The notes beneath the pieces are model-generated. The model searched no databases. It saw only the letters and a program-made list of their open reading frames with translations, and was not told where the DNA came from. DNA of 64,000 nucleotides from NCBI GenBank assembly GCA_016234485.1, contig JACRBL010000051.1, positions 278,289 to 342,288 on the forward strand, in the 5' to 3' direction. Source of the DNA: Chloroflexota bacterium (GTDB lineage Bacteria > Chloroflexota > Anaerolineae > Anaerolineales > Villigracilaceae). Position 1 is the first letter of the stretch. Each line of letters opens with the position of its first letter. The translations under genes and the position numbers were made by a program. Positions 1 through 8,118 of this stretch are shown one piece after another.

Positions 1-220
1 TGCCGCGCGCGCCGCGTCCAAAGTAGAGACGCAGGGCGCGCTGGATGTCGGCGTAGGCTTGGGCGGCCGCGGACGCGTCCAAACGCGCGACCGCCGCGGG
101 GTCCGCGAGATGCGGCGAGAGTCCCGCTTTGTCCAGCACGGCGGGCAGACCGTCCGTGCCCAGTTCCGCGGAGACGGTCTGCACAAATCCACGCAGGAGG
201 CGCGGCGAGAACTCAGGCAT
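1..220 (-). CDS. V4R-type protein, 3' part cut by window edge
   Basis: The reading frame starts at ATG 220 and runs off the left edge, giving 73 visible codons. The start overlaps the stop of the V4R gene at 213-836 by 8 nt, so the two are translationally coupled. The visible N-terminus (residues 10-32: a FVQTVSAELG helix, then GLPAVLDKAGL, later YFGRGARG) parallels the start of that neighbour (GLNAVLRASGL, FYGRGGRGML), so this is a tandem paralogue. The diagnostic C-terminal V4R cysteines would lie outside the window, so the family call rests only on this N-terminal likeness. Confidence 0.7.
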   Translation of the reverse strand, partial: MPEFSPRLLRGFVQTVSAELGTDGLPAVLDKAGLSPHLADPAAVARLDASAAAQAYADIQRALRLYFGRGARG

Positions 221-836
221 CCTTCGCGTCTCCCACTTCAAAGCGGCAATGCGGGTCGCCCCTGGCGATGCACTGCGTTTCGATGATTTCGTGTTCGCGG
301 CCGGTGGCCCAGCGCACGGCCTCGCCGATGGAGCCGACGTAGAGATGGCAGACGGGCGTTTGGCTGGCGCGGCCCTGGCAGATGGCGCAGGTGGATTCGA
401 GGTAGGCCACGCGCTCGCCGCTGTCGTCCACCCAGGCTTCCACTTGTGGATTGGTCTTTTTGAGAGCGCCAGCCACTTGATTGAGGATAAATTTGATTTT
501 TTGTCGTTCAGGCAAAAGTTTGAGCGCTGCGCCCGCCGCGATGCCAAGCAGGGCGGACTGTTCGCGCATGCCGTATTCGAACGAGGCTTTGCCGATGCGC
601 TTTAACATACCGCGTCCGCCGCGTCCGTAAAATTCTTCGATGGCGGCGTTGAAACGCGCGTATTGCGAGGCTTGAATGGACGGGTTGAGGTCGTTGGGCG
701 GAAAGTTGCCAACGAAGTGTTCGAGGCCGCTGGCGCGCAAGACGGCGTTCAAGCCGTTTTCGCCCATCACTTCCTGCGCGGCCACGAGCGCCTGCCGCAC
801 CAACGCGTTGACGGTGACTGCATCTTCTTTCGCCAT
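213..836 (-). CDS. V4R domain (vinyl-4-reductase / hydrocarbon-binding) protein
   Basis: This 207-residue soluble protein has a helical N-terminus and a C-terminal V4R domain (about residues 140-202). That domain is a small-ligand-binding module found in bacteriochlorophyll 4-vinyl reductase, archaeal regulators and many stand-alone proteins. Conserved cysteines are visible at 150, 153, 163, 189 and 197, including the CAIC pair and the terminal GDPHCRFEV motif typical of the domain. The start is supported by AAAGGAG six bases before ATG 836. The gene is followed directly by a paralogue (1-220). A role in sensing or binding a small hydrophobic ligand is the family expectation; the ligand cannot be read from the sequence. 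Confidence 0.8.
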   Translation of the reverse strand: MAKEDAVTVNALVRQALVAAQEVMGENGLNAVLRASGLEHFVGNFPPNDLNPSIQASQYARFNAAIEEFYGRGGRGMLKRIGKASFEYGMREQSALLGIAAGAALKLLPERQKIKFILNQVAGALKKTNPQVEAWVDDSGERVAYLESTCAICQGRASQTPVCHLYVGSIGEAVRWATGREHEIIETQCIARGDPHCRFEVGDAKDA

Positions 837-873
837 GGGAGACTCCTTTTGCTCAAGTTTAGACTAGTCGCTG

Positions 874-960
874 TCGTTGCGAGGCGGTGTTCTTCCGCCG
901 AAGCAACCCCCTTCACGATTCGGAGACTGCTTCGTCGGGAAGAACGCCCTCCTCGCAGAA
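874..960. repeat. Dispersed palindromic repeat, TCGTTGCGAGG...CCTCGCA type, copy 1
   Basis: The ends are GTCGTTGCGAGG and CCTCGCAGA, with the inner blocks GAAGCAAC and CTGCTTCGTCGGGA. The same architecture (CATTGCGAG - GAAGCAATCTC - GATTGCTTCG - CTCGCAATG) recurs at 11737-11822 and 38873-38956. This copy is the most diverged of the three. It fills the 160-bp spacer between the V4R and GNAT genes. Confidence 0.75.
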
Positions 961-995
961 ACAAACAGCGCTTGTCCTACAGGCGAGCCACTCCT

Positions 996-1847
996 TTACA
1001 CTGACAATAAATACACGGGATATTCCTCGCCCGTGCGTTCGAAGCCGAATTTGCGATATAGGGTGAGCGAGGCGCGGTTGTCGTGCTGGGTGTTAACCGA
1101 GATGAGTTCCCCGCCGCGCCGACGCAATTGGACGATGAGATTCGCCACCAGCGCGGACCCGAAGCCGAATCCTTGCGCCTCTTTGCGGACCGCCAGGCGG
1201 GCGAGGTGCGCTCCGCCCGTTTTCGCCGTGGACAGTTGGTAGCCGACCACGCGTCCGCGCGCTTCGATCACATCCGCGACCATCACTTGCGCGAAGGCGC
1301 GCTCCAGGTTTGGCCGCGAGACGTGCCACATGCGGTCGAAGGCTTCCGCGTCCACTTCTTCGGCGGCGGGCAGGTCGGCCTGGGTCATGGGCCGCAGGAT
1401 CACGTCCGCGGGCAGGGACGGAGGCAACGCGGGCCTGCCGCGCCATTCGAGCATGATGATGTTATGCACAAAGGAAAAATCGCTGTGCGACATGAGTTCG
1501 CGCATCCAGCCTTGCATGGCGATCACCCCCGCTTGTGCGCCGCCGAGCGCTCGCAGTTCTGCGCTGGCTTCGCTCCACAACGCGTTCCAGGCCTGCGAAG
1601 CGGAAATGCTCCCGCTGAACGCGAACAGACGAATCCAAGCCGCGCCGGGCGGCTCGGGCGGACAGGCCAGCGCGGCCAGGGCGCGTCCGCTCTCTTCGAT
1701 GATCCAGAAGTGCGGCGAACCGAGCCAGTCCAGCGGTGGACGCCAATCGAGGTGGCGATGGGCGTGGTTCTGGTGAAAAATAAGATCGGAGATCATCTGC
1801 CGATCTTGCATTTCCGCAGGACGAACCTGTAGGCCGAGTCCGATCAT
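996..1847 (-). CDS. GNAT family N-acetyltransferase (tandem GNAT folds)
   Basis: This is a 283-residue protein. The C-terminal half (about 150-283) is a typical GNAT domain: strand VILRPMTQADLP, the acetyl-CoA pyrophosphate loop around QGFGFGSAL, and the final ASLTLYRKFGFERTGEE block. The N-terminal half looks like a second, degenerate GNAT fold (IRPAEMQDRQM-like start). The ATG at 1847 overlaps the stop of the upstream TPR gene (ATGA), so they are co-transcribed. The substrate is unknown. It is one of at least six GNAT-type proteins in this window. Confidence 0.85.
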   Translation of the reverse strand: MIGLGLQVRPAEMQDRQMISDLIFHQNHAHRHLDWRPPLDWLGSPHFWIIEESGRALAALACPPEPPGAAWIRLFAFSGSISASQAWNALWSEASAELRALGGAQAGVIAMQGWMRELMSHSDFSFVHNIIMLEWRGRPALPPSLPADVILRPMTQADLPAAEEVDAEAFDRMWHVSRPNLERAFAQVMVADVIEARGRVVGYQLSTAKTGGAHLARLAVRKEAQGFGFGSALVANLIVQLRRRGGELISVNTQHDNRASLTLYRKFGFERTGEEYPVYLLSV

Positions 1848-2365
1848 TTTTTTAGACGGAGGAAGAATTTAAGAATGCGTTGAAAGAAGGTGGGCTTGGG
1901 CGTTGCGCCAAGCGCGCCGAGCATTTCAAAGCCCGCTTCGTTAATCTTGCCCTGTTTAAGTTTGATGGCCGCGATGGATTTCAATACGATGACGCGCATT
2001 TCTTTTTCACCCGCGGCATCGAATAGATTGGCGGAGCGTTCGTAAAGCGCAAGGGCTTCATCGGCGCGACCGAGCGCGTCCAGGGCGGCGGCCTGGTTGC
2101 CGAGGGCCATGCCCTGGCGCATCGCGTCCGAGGCGGCTTCGAAGACCTTGTCTGTGCCAAGCGCGGCGTCGAGAGATTCCTGCGGCTGGTTGTTTTTAAG
2201 CAGGGCCACACTGCGGTTGTTGTTCATCTCGGCGGCGTGCAGGCCGTCGCGTCCAAGCGTGAAACCCCGCGCGGCGTCGGCGAAGAGGCGGGCGGCCTCG
2301 TCGTAACGGGCGGCGGCAAAGGCGCGCTTCCCCTCTTCGGCAAGTTGATGCGGTTCTTTTTCCAT
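1844..2365 (-). CDS. Tetratricopeptide repeat protein
   Basis: This 173-residue soluble helical protein shows three to four TPR-like units: AARYDEAARLFADAARGF, NNQPQESLDAALG, GRADEALALYERSA and then a longer helix pair. It ends in a basic-hydrophobic tail (FFQRILKFFLRLKK) that could associate with the membrane. TPR proteins are protein-interaction scaffolds. Its stop overlaps the start of the GNAT gene by ATGA. It begins 19 nt downstream of the HTH gene, so HTH-TPR-GNAT form one transcription unit. No partner can be named. Confidence 0.8.
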   Translation of the reverse strand: MEKEPHQLAEEGKRAFAAARYDEAARLFADAARGFTLGRDGLHAAEMNNNRSVALLKNNQPQESLDAALGTDKVFEAASDAMRQGMALGNQAAALDALGRADEALALYERSANLFDAAGEKEMRVIVLKSIAAIKLKQGKINEAGFEMLGALGATPKPTFFQRILKFFLRLKK

Positions 2366-2384
2366 AAAAAAACCTCACCCCAGG

Positions 2385-3062
2385 TTAGAGAGTAATGTCC
2401 AGCAGGTCTTCGGCCACCGAGCGCAGACGGTCGGTGGACATGGCGCTGAGTTTGCGCGCCAATTCAAGGTAGGGGATGTTGACGGGCTGGCTGGCGAAGG
2501 CGCGCAGACTAGCTGGCAATTTCAAAAAATTGTTGATGGCTTTCTGGTCGTTCATCCACTGACCGACAGGGCCGTTCTCGTCGAAGAGACGTTCCACGCG
2601 GCTATCGAGCGCGCTCAACAGGACCTCGAGGTCTGGCACGGCGATTGGTCGCTCGCCCAGCTCGTAGGCTTTGATGCGGCTGGAGGGGATGCCGGTCTCG
2701 TGCGCGAGGTCGCGCACCGATTTGTTGACCTTTTCGCGTTCCTGTCGCAGCAACGCGCCGATCATGCGCTGGCGGACGAGAAGCAGACGCGGCAGGTCGA
2801 GCGCGGCAGTGACGGGCGCATCATCCGAGATGGCCTCGTTGCCCCAAAAATGATTGAGGGGCAGTTTGAGGTAATAGATCAGCGCTTCCAGCTCGGGCAG
2901 GGACGGGGAGCGGCGTCCCTCTTCGTAGGACTTGAAGATGCCCTTCGTCACGCCAATGGCTTCGGCGCATTCCTGAACGGACCTGCGCGAGGCCAGGCGC
3001 GCGTCCCGAATAAGGACGCCAAGTTTTTTGGTGCGAATGGTGATCTGGGAACGGGTATCCAT
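2385..3062 (-). CDS. Transcriptional regulator with two Xre-type HTH domains
   Basis: The 225-residue protein carries two cro/C1-type helix-turn-helix domains. The first is about 14-70 (RDARLASRRSVQECAEAIGV, then KGIFKSYEEGRRSPSLPELE). The second is about 100-160 (RQEREKVNKSVRDLAHETGI, then SRIKAYELGERPIAVPDLE). Each keeps the family layout of recognition helix followed by an E(L)GxRxPsxxxLE tail. The C-terminus (about 160-225) is helical and could be a dimerisation part. A TATAAT box lies 38 nt upstream. It heads the HTH-TPR-GNAT unit; its operator is unknown. Confidence 0.85.
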   Translation of the reverse strand: MDTRSQITIRTKKLGVLIRDARLASRRSVQECAEAIGVTKGIFKSYEEGRRSPSLPELEALIYYLKLPLNHFWGNEAISDDAPVTAALDLPRLLLVRQRMIGALLRQEREKVNKSVRDLAHETGIPSSRIKAYELGERPIAVPDLEVLLSALDSRVERLFDENGPVGQWMNDQKAINNFLKLPASLRAFASQPVNIPYLELARKLSAMSTDRLRSVAEDLLDITL

Positions 3063-3100
3063 AATGAATCCTTGCGAACGAAATGGAAGAAGATGCTCGG

Positions 3101-3106
3101 ATTATA
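3101..3106 (-). promoter_or_regulatory. -10 box (TATAAT) of the HTH-TPR-GNAT unit
   Basis: The minus strand reads TATAATCCGAG here, 38 nt before ATG 3062. No convincing -35 hexamer is seen at the usual spacing. Confidence 0.5.
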
Positions 3107-3194
3107 ATGCCTATCACGGCCTGGAGAATGGCGTTTCGCGGCGGACTACGTCTTCCAAAAGTCCCATCGCTCGAAGACAAACAAGATGGTCAAC

Positions 3195-3300
3195 GGATTA
3201 TTAAGCGGACACCTGCACCGACCGCAGGTGCGGTGTAAGCGGATGGAGGGTCGCCTATCCGCTTATCCGCTTCGCGAAGCAATCCGCTGATCATTGTCCG
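3195..3300. repeat. Degenerate GCGGAT-type repeat with inner palindrome
   Basis: The stretch contains several near-copies of AGCGGAT/ATCCGCTT in both orientations (GTAAGCGGATGGA against TATCCGCTTATCCGCTT) and a hairpin CACCTGCACCGACCGCAGGTG. It lies between the stop of cpaF and the promoter of the HTH gene and may fold strongly in RNA. It belongs to the same style of short, variable, tandem modules seen throughout 26-39 kb. Confidence 0.6.
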
Positions 3301-3311
3301 CGGGCTCACTC

Positions 3312-4640
3312 TCACTTGCGCGGACGATTCCCCAGCATCTCCGCTATATTCGCGCCGAAGACTTCGGGGCCGAGCTTCATGCCCGCCGCTTCGAGTTTCG
3401 GGCTGAACAAGGGGCGGATTCCCGTTGGCTTGAGTTCGCCGATCACTTTGCCATCCGCGCTCACGCCTGTTTGTTCGAATTTAAATACATCGGTCAACAC
3501 CACCGTGTCGCCTTCCATGCCCGCCACCTCGGTGATGGCCGTCACTTTGCGCGCTCCGTCCTTAAGACGCGTCTGTTGGACGATGAGGTCCACCGCGGAG
3601 GCCACTTGCTGGCGTACCACCTTGAGGGGCAAGTCCATGCCTGCCATCATCACCAGCGTTTCCACGCGCGCGAGCGCGTCGCGCGGCGTGTTGGCGTGGA
3701 TGGTGGTGAGCGAGCCGTCGTGGCCCGTGTTCATGGCTTGCAACATGTCCAACGCTTCGCCGCCGCGGCACTCGCCCACCACAATGCGGTCGGGACGCAT
3801 TCGCAGTGAGTTACGGACGAGTTCGCGAATGGTCATGGCGCCGCGCCCGTCCAGGTTGGCGGTCTTCGTTTCCAGCCTCACTACATGATCCTGTTGGAGT
3901 TGCAGTTCGGCGGCGTCTTCGATGGTGACGATACGCTCATTTTCGGGAATGTAACTGGAAAGAACATTCAACAATGTAGTCTTGCCCGAACCCGTCCCGC
4001 CAGAGATGATGATATTGAGCCGCGCCAAAACGCAGGCGCGCAGAAACTCGGCCATGTTGGCAGTAAGCGACCCGAAATCAATCAGTTTTTGGATGCCCAA
4101 TCTTTCCTTCGCAAATTTGCGGATGGTAATGGTCGGCCCGTCAATCGACACGGGTGGGATGATGGCGTTCACGCGTGAACCGTCGGGCAGGCGCGCGTCC
4201 ACGGCGGCGCTGTCGGCATCCACGCGGCGGCCGAGGGGCAGGATGATCTTCTCGATGACTTTCAAGACATGGTTGTCGTTTTCAAAGACGACGGGAGTCT
4301 TGATGAGTTTCCCCTTTTTCTCCACGTACACTTTTTTGGGGCCGTTCACCATCACTTCGCTCACGTCGGGGTCGTCGAGCAGGGGTTGGATGGGGCCATA
4401 ACCCAGCACCTCGTCCAGCACGTCACGTTCCAATTGCTGGCGGGCAGAATCGGGCAAGCGCAACTGCGAACGGTCATACACCTCGGCAATGCCGCGCGTG
4501 ATGTATTCTTTTTGTTGATCGAACGGAATTTCCTGACCTTCGAGCGCGCGCGACAAATTCTCGATGAGATAATTCTTGAACTTGACCATGTCCGCGGCGG
4601 TCAACCCTGTGGACGGCGGGCGCGTGACTGGACGGGTCAT
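3312..4640 (-). CDS. cpaF: CpaF/TadA family type IV pilus / secretion ATPase
   Basis: This is the hexameric cytoplasmic ATPase that powers assembly of Tad (tight adherence) pili. From ATG 4640 it has 442 residues. An N-terminal helical region precedes the GYGPIQPLLDDPDVSEVMVNGP block typical of TadA/CpaF. Walker A GGTGSGKT lies at about 214-221, followed by the EDAAELQLQ Asp/Glu box, RMRPDRIVVGECRGGEALDMLQAMNTGHDG (Walker B and His box, about 280-310) and TTIHANTPRDAL. The start overlaps the upstream stop (ATGA), which argues against a longer N-terminus. It is the last gene of a run with cpaE; the tadB/tadC membrane genes usually next to it are absent here. Confidence 0.93.
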   Translation of the reverse strand: MTRPVTRPPSTGLTAADMVKFKNYLIENLSRALEGQEIPFDQQKEYITRGIAEVYDRSQLRLPDSARQQLERDVLDEVLGYGPIQPLLDDPDVSEVMVNGPKKVYVEKKGKLIKTPVVFENDNHVLKVIEKIILPLGRRVDADSAAVDARLPDGSRVNAIIPPVSIDGPTITIRKFAKERLGIQKLIDFGSLTANMAEFLRACVLARLNIIISGGTGSGKTTLLNVLSSYIPENERIVTIEDAAELQLQQDHVVRLETKTANLDGRGAMTIRELVRNSLRMRPDRIVVGECRGGEALDMLQAMNTGHDGSLTTIHANTPRDALARVETLVMMAGMDLPLKVVRQQVASAVDLIVQQTRLKDGARKVTAITEVAGMEGDTVVLTDVFKFEQTGVSADGKVIGELKPTGIRPLFSPKLEAAGMKLGPEVFGANIAEMLGNRPRK

Positions 4641-4921
4641 TGGTCGCCATCCTCGGGCAGAACCCACACAATTTGGTCGCGGCGCACCGCCAGAAAGTCG
4701 GCGCGTTGAAGCGTCGCGCCGCCCGCGTCGAGGATGGCCGCGTCGGTCATGGCGAGGAACGGTTCATCGCGGTCGAGTTCCGCTTTCAATCGTTCGTCGG
4801 GGCGAATGTGAATCTTGCCGCGCACGGTATGCGTCACGGTTTGAACGGTCACTCTCACGGGATATTTCTTAACGACTTCGGTGAATATCTTTCCCTTATC
4901 GTCTTCAAATCCAGGAACCAT
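4637..4921 (-). CDS. Small conserved protein (DUF6812-like) of the Tad cluster
   Basis: This 94-residue soluble protein starts at ATG 4921, preceded by AAGGAG six bases away. It is sandwiched between cpaE (17-nt overlap) and cpaF (4-nt overlap). The predicted fold is mostly beta: VRVTVQTVTHTVRGKIHIRPDERL, then FLAMTDAAIL and VRRDQIVWVLPE. This resembles the short DUF6812 proteins found beside pilus and secretion ATPases; I assign that family from memory of its pattern. Coupled translation suggests that it works with the CpaE/CpaF pair, perhaps as an adaptor. No catalytic motif is visible. Confidence 0.6.
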   Translation of the reverse strand: MVPGFEDDKGKIFTEVVKKYPVRVTVQTVTHTVRGKIHIRPDERLKAELDRDEPFLAMTDAAILDAGGATLQRADFLAVRRDQIVWVLPEDGDQ

Positions 4922-6128
4922 TTTGGACTCCTTGTTTTACGCCAGCGCGAATCTGTTCGCTCAGCGTGATGATCTGCCCGGCGGCTTCTTTCAGGATCAT
5001 GCAGGCGGTATCGCCGGGGAATTTGGATGCAAATGGCACGCGTTGACTATTTGCCATCAGCATGTTTCCGCCAAGATGCGGCAGGGTGGTTTGAATCTGC
5101 AACCCCAGGGCGCTTTCCACTTCGGCTTTGGAGATACCCTCGAATCCCACCACCCGATTCAGGATGGGGTAGACATGGTCGCTGGTGAGGCCTTTGGATT
5201 GGAGATATTGCCAGACAACCCTGCTCAAGCGCACAGTTCCCATATCGGGGCTGACGACCATGACGGTCAGGTCGGCTTGTTGGATGATGGGCAGGATGAT
5301 TTGGGAGAGGGAGCGGCCCACGTCTATGAAAACGAAATCGTGCGCGGCCTGGAGCATTTGTATGATGTGGGCGATTCGGTCCACGCGCAACACACTGGCG
5401 CTTTCGGGATCGGGCGAACCCGCCACGAGGTTAAATTTCCAGGCGGGCGGGGAGGGCAGGTTTTCGCGGAAGAAGGCCTCGTTCAACAGTTCCGCAGACA
5501 TGTTCGCGAGGCTGGCGATGTTCATTTTTCCGTCATAACCGACAATGGATGCGATGGAGCCGATCGGCAATACGAAATCAAGCGCTGCAACTTTGGCCTT
5601 CGGCTGGCTTGCGAACAGGCTGTTGGCGATGTTGGCGCACAGAGACGATACGCCTGTCCCCCCTTTGGCGCTGAGAAAGGCAATCAATTTTCCGCCGCTT
5701 TTCTTTGGCGTAAACGGCGCGGTCTGTTCCAATTCGGGCGGGGTTTCGGTGGGCTTGGAAGCCAGCCACAAATCTATGGCGTCGAGCAGGGCGGGAATGT
5801 CTGCGGAGGTTTTACGGAAAAATTCGTTGCATCCCGCTTCAAGGCAGGACGCCCGACGTGACGGCGTTTGATCGCGGCTGAGGGCGATGACCGGCGTGGA
5901 CGCGGTGCGGGCATCGCTTCGTAGTTTGCGGAGCAATTCCTCCCCCTGCAAATCATCCAGTTGCGGCTCGACCAGAATCAGGTCGGGGCGGTCACGCCAG
6001 GCAGAAATCAGTCCCTCGCGGCCCAGCGAGGCCTCCAGCGCCCGGCATCCTTTTTGTTGCAATGCCTTTATTAGAAAGTTTCGGCTGGCGGCGTCTGCAT
6101 CAACGATTAGGACGGTTTTTTCGGCCAT
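4905..6128 (-). CDS. cpaE: CpaE-like protein: pseudo-receiver plus MinD/ParA-type ATPase
   Basis: The protein (about 407 residues from ATG 6128) has an N-terminal receiver fold (1-115) and a C-terminal MinD/ParA-type ATPase (about 135-400). The receiver is degenerate: the phosphoacceptor position carries Glu54 (LILVEPQLDD) instead of Asp, so it should not be phosphorylated. The ATPase has the deviant Walker A KGGTGVSS at 145-152, a switch around LDFVLPIGS, and IDVGRSLSQ. CpaE positions Tad pilus machinery at specific cell sites. A TTG at 6146 is an alternative start, but MAEKTVLIVD is the family-like N-terminus. It follows a response regulator gene by 14 nt. Confidence 0.87.
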   Translation of the reverse strand: MAEKTVLIVDADAASRNFLIKALQQKGCRALEASLGREGLISAWRDRPDLILVEPQLDDLQGEELLRKLRSDARTASTPVIALSRDQTPSRRASCLEAGCNEFFRKTSADIPALLDAIDLWLASKPTETPPELEQTAPFTPKKSGGKLIAFLSAKGGTGVSSLCANIANSLFASQPKAKVAALDFVLPIGSIASIVGYDGKMNIASLANMSAELLNEAFFRENLPSPPAWKFNLVAGSPDPESASVLRVDRIAHIIQMLQAAHDFVFIDVGRSLSQIILPIIQQADLTVMVVSPDMGTVRLSRVVWQYLQSKGLTSDHVYPILNRVVGFEGISKAEVESALGLQIQTTLPHLGGNMLMANSQRVPFASKFPGDTACMILKEAAGQIITLSEQIRAGVKQGVQNGSWI

Positions 6129-6142
6129 GGTAGCGCCCGGCT

Positions 6143-6838
6143 TCAACTTTCCATGGGAGGCATGAGGTAGCCCAACCCCGAGCGCGTGACGATATGTTTG
6201 GGGTTGTGGGGATCGTCCTCAAGTTTTTGGCGCAGGCGGGCAATGCTTACCCAGAGGATTTCCTTGTCGGTTTTATATTCAGGCCCCCACACGCTGGTGA
6301 GCAAGTCTTCGGATGTGAGGATCTTGCCGAGGTGGTGGGCGAACTGCAAGAGCAGGCGGTATTCGGTGGCCGAAAGCGAGACATCCTGGTCGCCGCGCCA
6401 GACTTCGGCGCGGGCAAAGTCAATGCGCAGGTTATCGTGGGTGAAGAAGCGCGCCTGCCCGGCGTCGGCGGGAATTTGGGCGCGGCGCAAAACGGCGCGT
6501 ACGCGGGCCAGTAATTCGGTGGCCGAGAAGGGCTTGACGAGGTAATCGTCCGCGCCGAGGTCGAGGCCGCGCACGCGATCCTGTTCTTCGCCCTTGGCGG
6601 TGAGGATGATGATCGGCACGCTGGAAAATTCACGGATGCGCTGGCAGGCGGCGAAGCCATCCATGCGCGGCATCATAATGTCGAGCAGGATCAGGTCCAC
6701 AGGCTGGGCCGAAAAAACATCGATGGCCTGTTGACCGTCGCTGGCGGTGACCACCTCGTAGCCTTCGGTACGCAGGTTTGCGTCCAGCAGGCGAAGGTAG
6801 CGGGGTTCGTCGTCCACGATCAAGACTCGTTTTGCCAT
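6143..6838 (-). CDS. OmpR/PhoB family response regulator
   Basis: This is a 231-residue two-domain regulator. The receiver domain (1-120) has the acidic pair DD9-10, the phosphoacceptor Asp53 in LLDIMMPRMDGF, a Thr switch in ILTAKGEEQD and Lys102 in VKPF. The C-terminal winged helix (about 130-228) shows the family blocks VSLSATEYRLLLQFAHHLGKILT, LLTSVWGPEYK and LWVSIARLRQKLEDDP. The start ATG 6838 has GAGGAG seven bases upstream; an in-frame earlier start is not needed. It lies directly after two histidine kinase genes, its likely partners, and just before cpaE. It probably regulates pilus or surface behaviour; target genes are unknown. Confidence 0.92.
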   Translation of the reverse strand: MAKRVLIVDDEPRYLRLLDANLRTEGYEVVTASDGQQAIDVFSAQPVDLILLDIMMPRMDGFAACQRIREFSSVPIIILTAKGEEQDRVRGLDLGADDYLVKPFSATELLARVRAVLRRAQIPADAGQARFFTHDNLRIDFARAEVWRGDQDVSLSATEYRLLLQFAHHLGKILTSEDLLTSVWGPEYKTDKEILWVSIARLRQKLEDDPHNPKHIVTRSGLGYLMPPMES

Positions 6839-6921
6839 GGGATTCTCCTCTCGATTACTGACTGCTAGTACTTGCAAGATAAATCTTGCAGTACTGCGCG
6901 CGGCGGAACAAAGTCAAAAGC

Positions 6922-8115
6922 TTACATCTCCGCTATGAGCGGAAGTTCAATGTGAAAGGTGGTGCCGCGCCCGGGCGCTGAATCTACCCAAATCTTACCA
7001 CGATGCGAGGCAATTATTTGTTTGCAGATATACAAACCCAGCCCGGTGCCTGTGCTGGCGGCATGCGGCCCCGGCACGCGGTAGAAACGCTCGAAGATCA
7101 TGGCCTGGTGTTCGGGTTGGATGCCGGGGCCGTGGTCATGGAATGCCACGTGCAGAGACTCGCGATTGGCGTAAATCGCGATCTCGATGGGCGAATCGGG
7201 CGCGTATTTCAGGGCGTTGCTAAACAGGTTGTCGAAGACGCGCGTCAAGTGGACGTTATCGCCCGGGATGAGCGGGGCCGCCCCAAAGTCGAGACTGACC
7301 GAGAGGGTGGGATGGCGCTGTTTGAGGCGCAGGACCACGTCCCGGATGAGGGCGTCCAGTCGAATGGGTTGGAATTTCAGGTGCAGGGTGTTGCTTTGCA
7401 GGCGCGCCGATTCGAGCAGGTCTTCGATCAACAGGGCCAGGCGGTCGGCTTCCTCTTCGATGATGATGAGGAATTCGCGCTGGGTATTGGCATCCCAGCT
7501 GGTATCCTGGCGCAGGAGCGTGGTGGAGTAGCCTTTGATGAAACCGAGCGGGGTGCGGAGTTCATGCGAGATGGTAGCGAGGAAATCATCCTGCAAGCGG
7601 ACGCGGCGCTGCATTTCGTCCAGTTGGCGGTAGGTTTCCTGCCAGGCGCGGCGCTCGAACAGGTTGGCGATCCACGAGGCGGCCAGTGCGGCCACCTGAT
7701 GATGTTCTTCAAAAAATTCAGGCCCGCCAAAACGGACAAAAACCGCCGCGCCGATGATGTGTGTGCCGGCTTGCAGGGGCAGGCCCAGCATATACGAACG
7801 GTCGAGGCGATCGGTATTGGGCTGAGGTTTGATGGGCGGACTATGAATGACGGCCCGCCCGCCCGCCATCACGTCAGCCGCGATGCTATCTCCCCAGGCG
7901 GCATCGGCTTCGGCGTTCTTACCGCGTCCGAGGGCGCGGGCGTAAACCACTTCGAGCGCGCCCGTTGACTGGTCGGTGACGTAGACGGCGATGTTATCGA
8001 ACAGCACGAAGGGACGCAACTCGGTGGCGAGGGTTTCGAGGGAGGATTTCCAATCGGGTTTGGAGGAGGCCTTTTTAAACAGGTCGTAGAGGGAATTGAG
8101 GGTGGCAATATCCAT
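6922..8115 (-). CDS. GAF-domain sensor histidine kinase
   Basis: This 397-residue protein has no membrane segment, so it acts in the cytosol. A GAF sensor domain spans about 20-155 (FVLFDNIAVYV ... MLGLPLQAGTHIIGAAVFVRFG). The dimerisation/phosphoacceptor domain follows with the H-box SHELRTPL (His184). The ATPase domain contains NLFSNALKYAP (N-box), FHDHGPGI (G1), FYRVPG and TGTGLGLYI (G2). It phosphorylates a response regulator, most likely the OmpR-type protein encoded next. It begins 3 nt after the neighbouring kinase gene, so the two kinases are co-expressed. Confidence 0.9.
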   Translation of the reverse strand: MDIATLNSLYDLFKKASSKPDWKSSLETLATELRPFVLFDNIAVYVTDQSTGALEVVYARALGRGKNAEADAAWGDSIAADVMAGGRAVIHSPPIKPQPNTDRLDRSYMLGLPLQAGTHIIGAAVFVRFGGPEFFEEHHQVAALAASWIANLFERRAWQETYRQLDEMQRRVRLQDDFLATISHELRTPLGFIKGYSTTLLRQDTSWDANTQREFLIIIEEEADRLALLIEDLLESARLQSNTLHLKFQPIRLDALIRDVVLRLKQRHPTLSVSLDFGAAPLIPGDNVHLTRVFDNLFSNALKYAPDSPIEIAIYANRESLHVAFHDHGPGIQPEHQAMIFERFYRVPGPHAASTGTGLGLYICKQIIASHRGKIWVDSAPGRGTTFHIELPLIAEM

Positions 8116-8118
8116 CGC

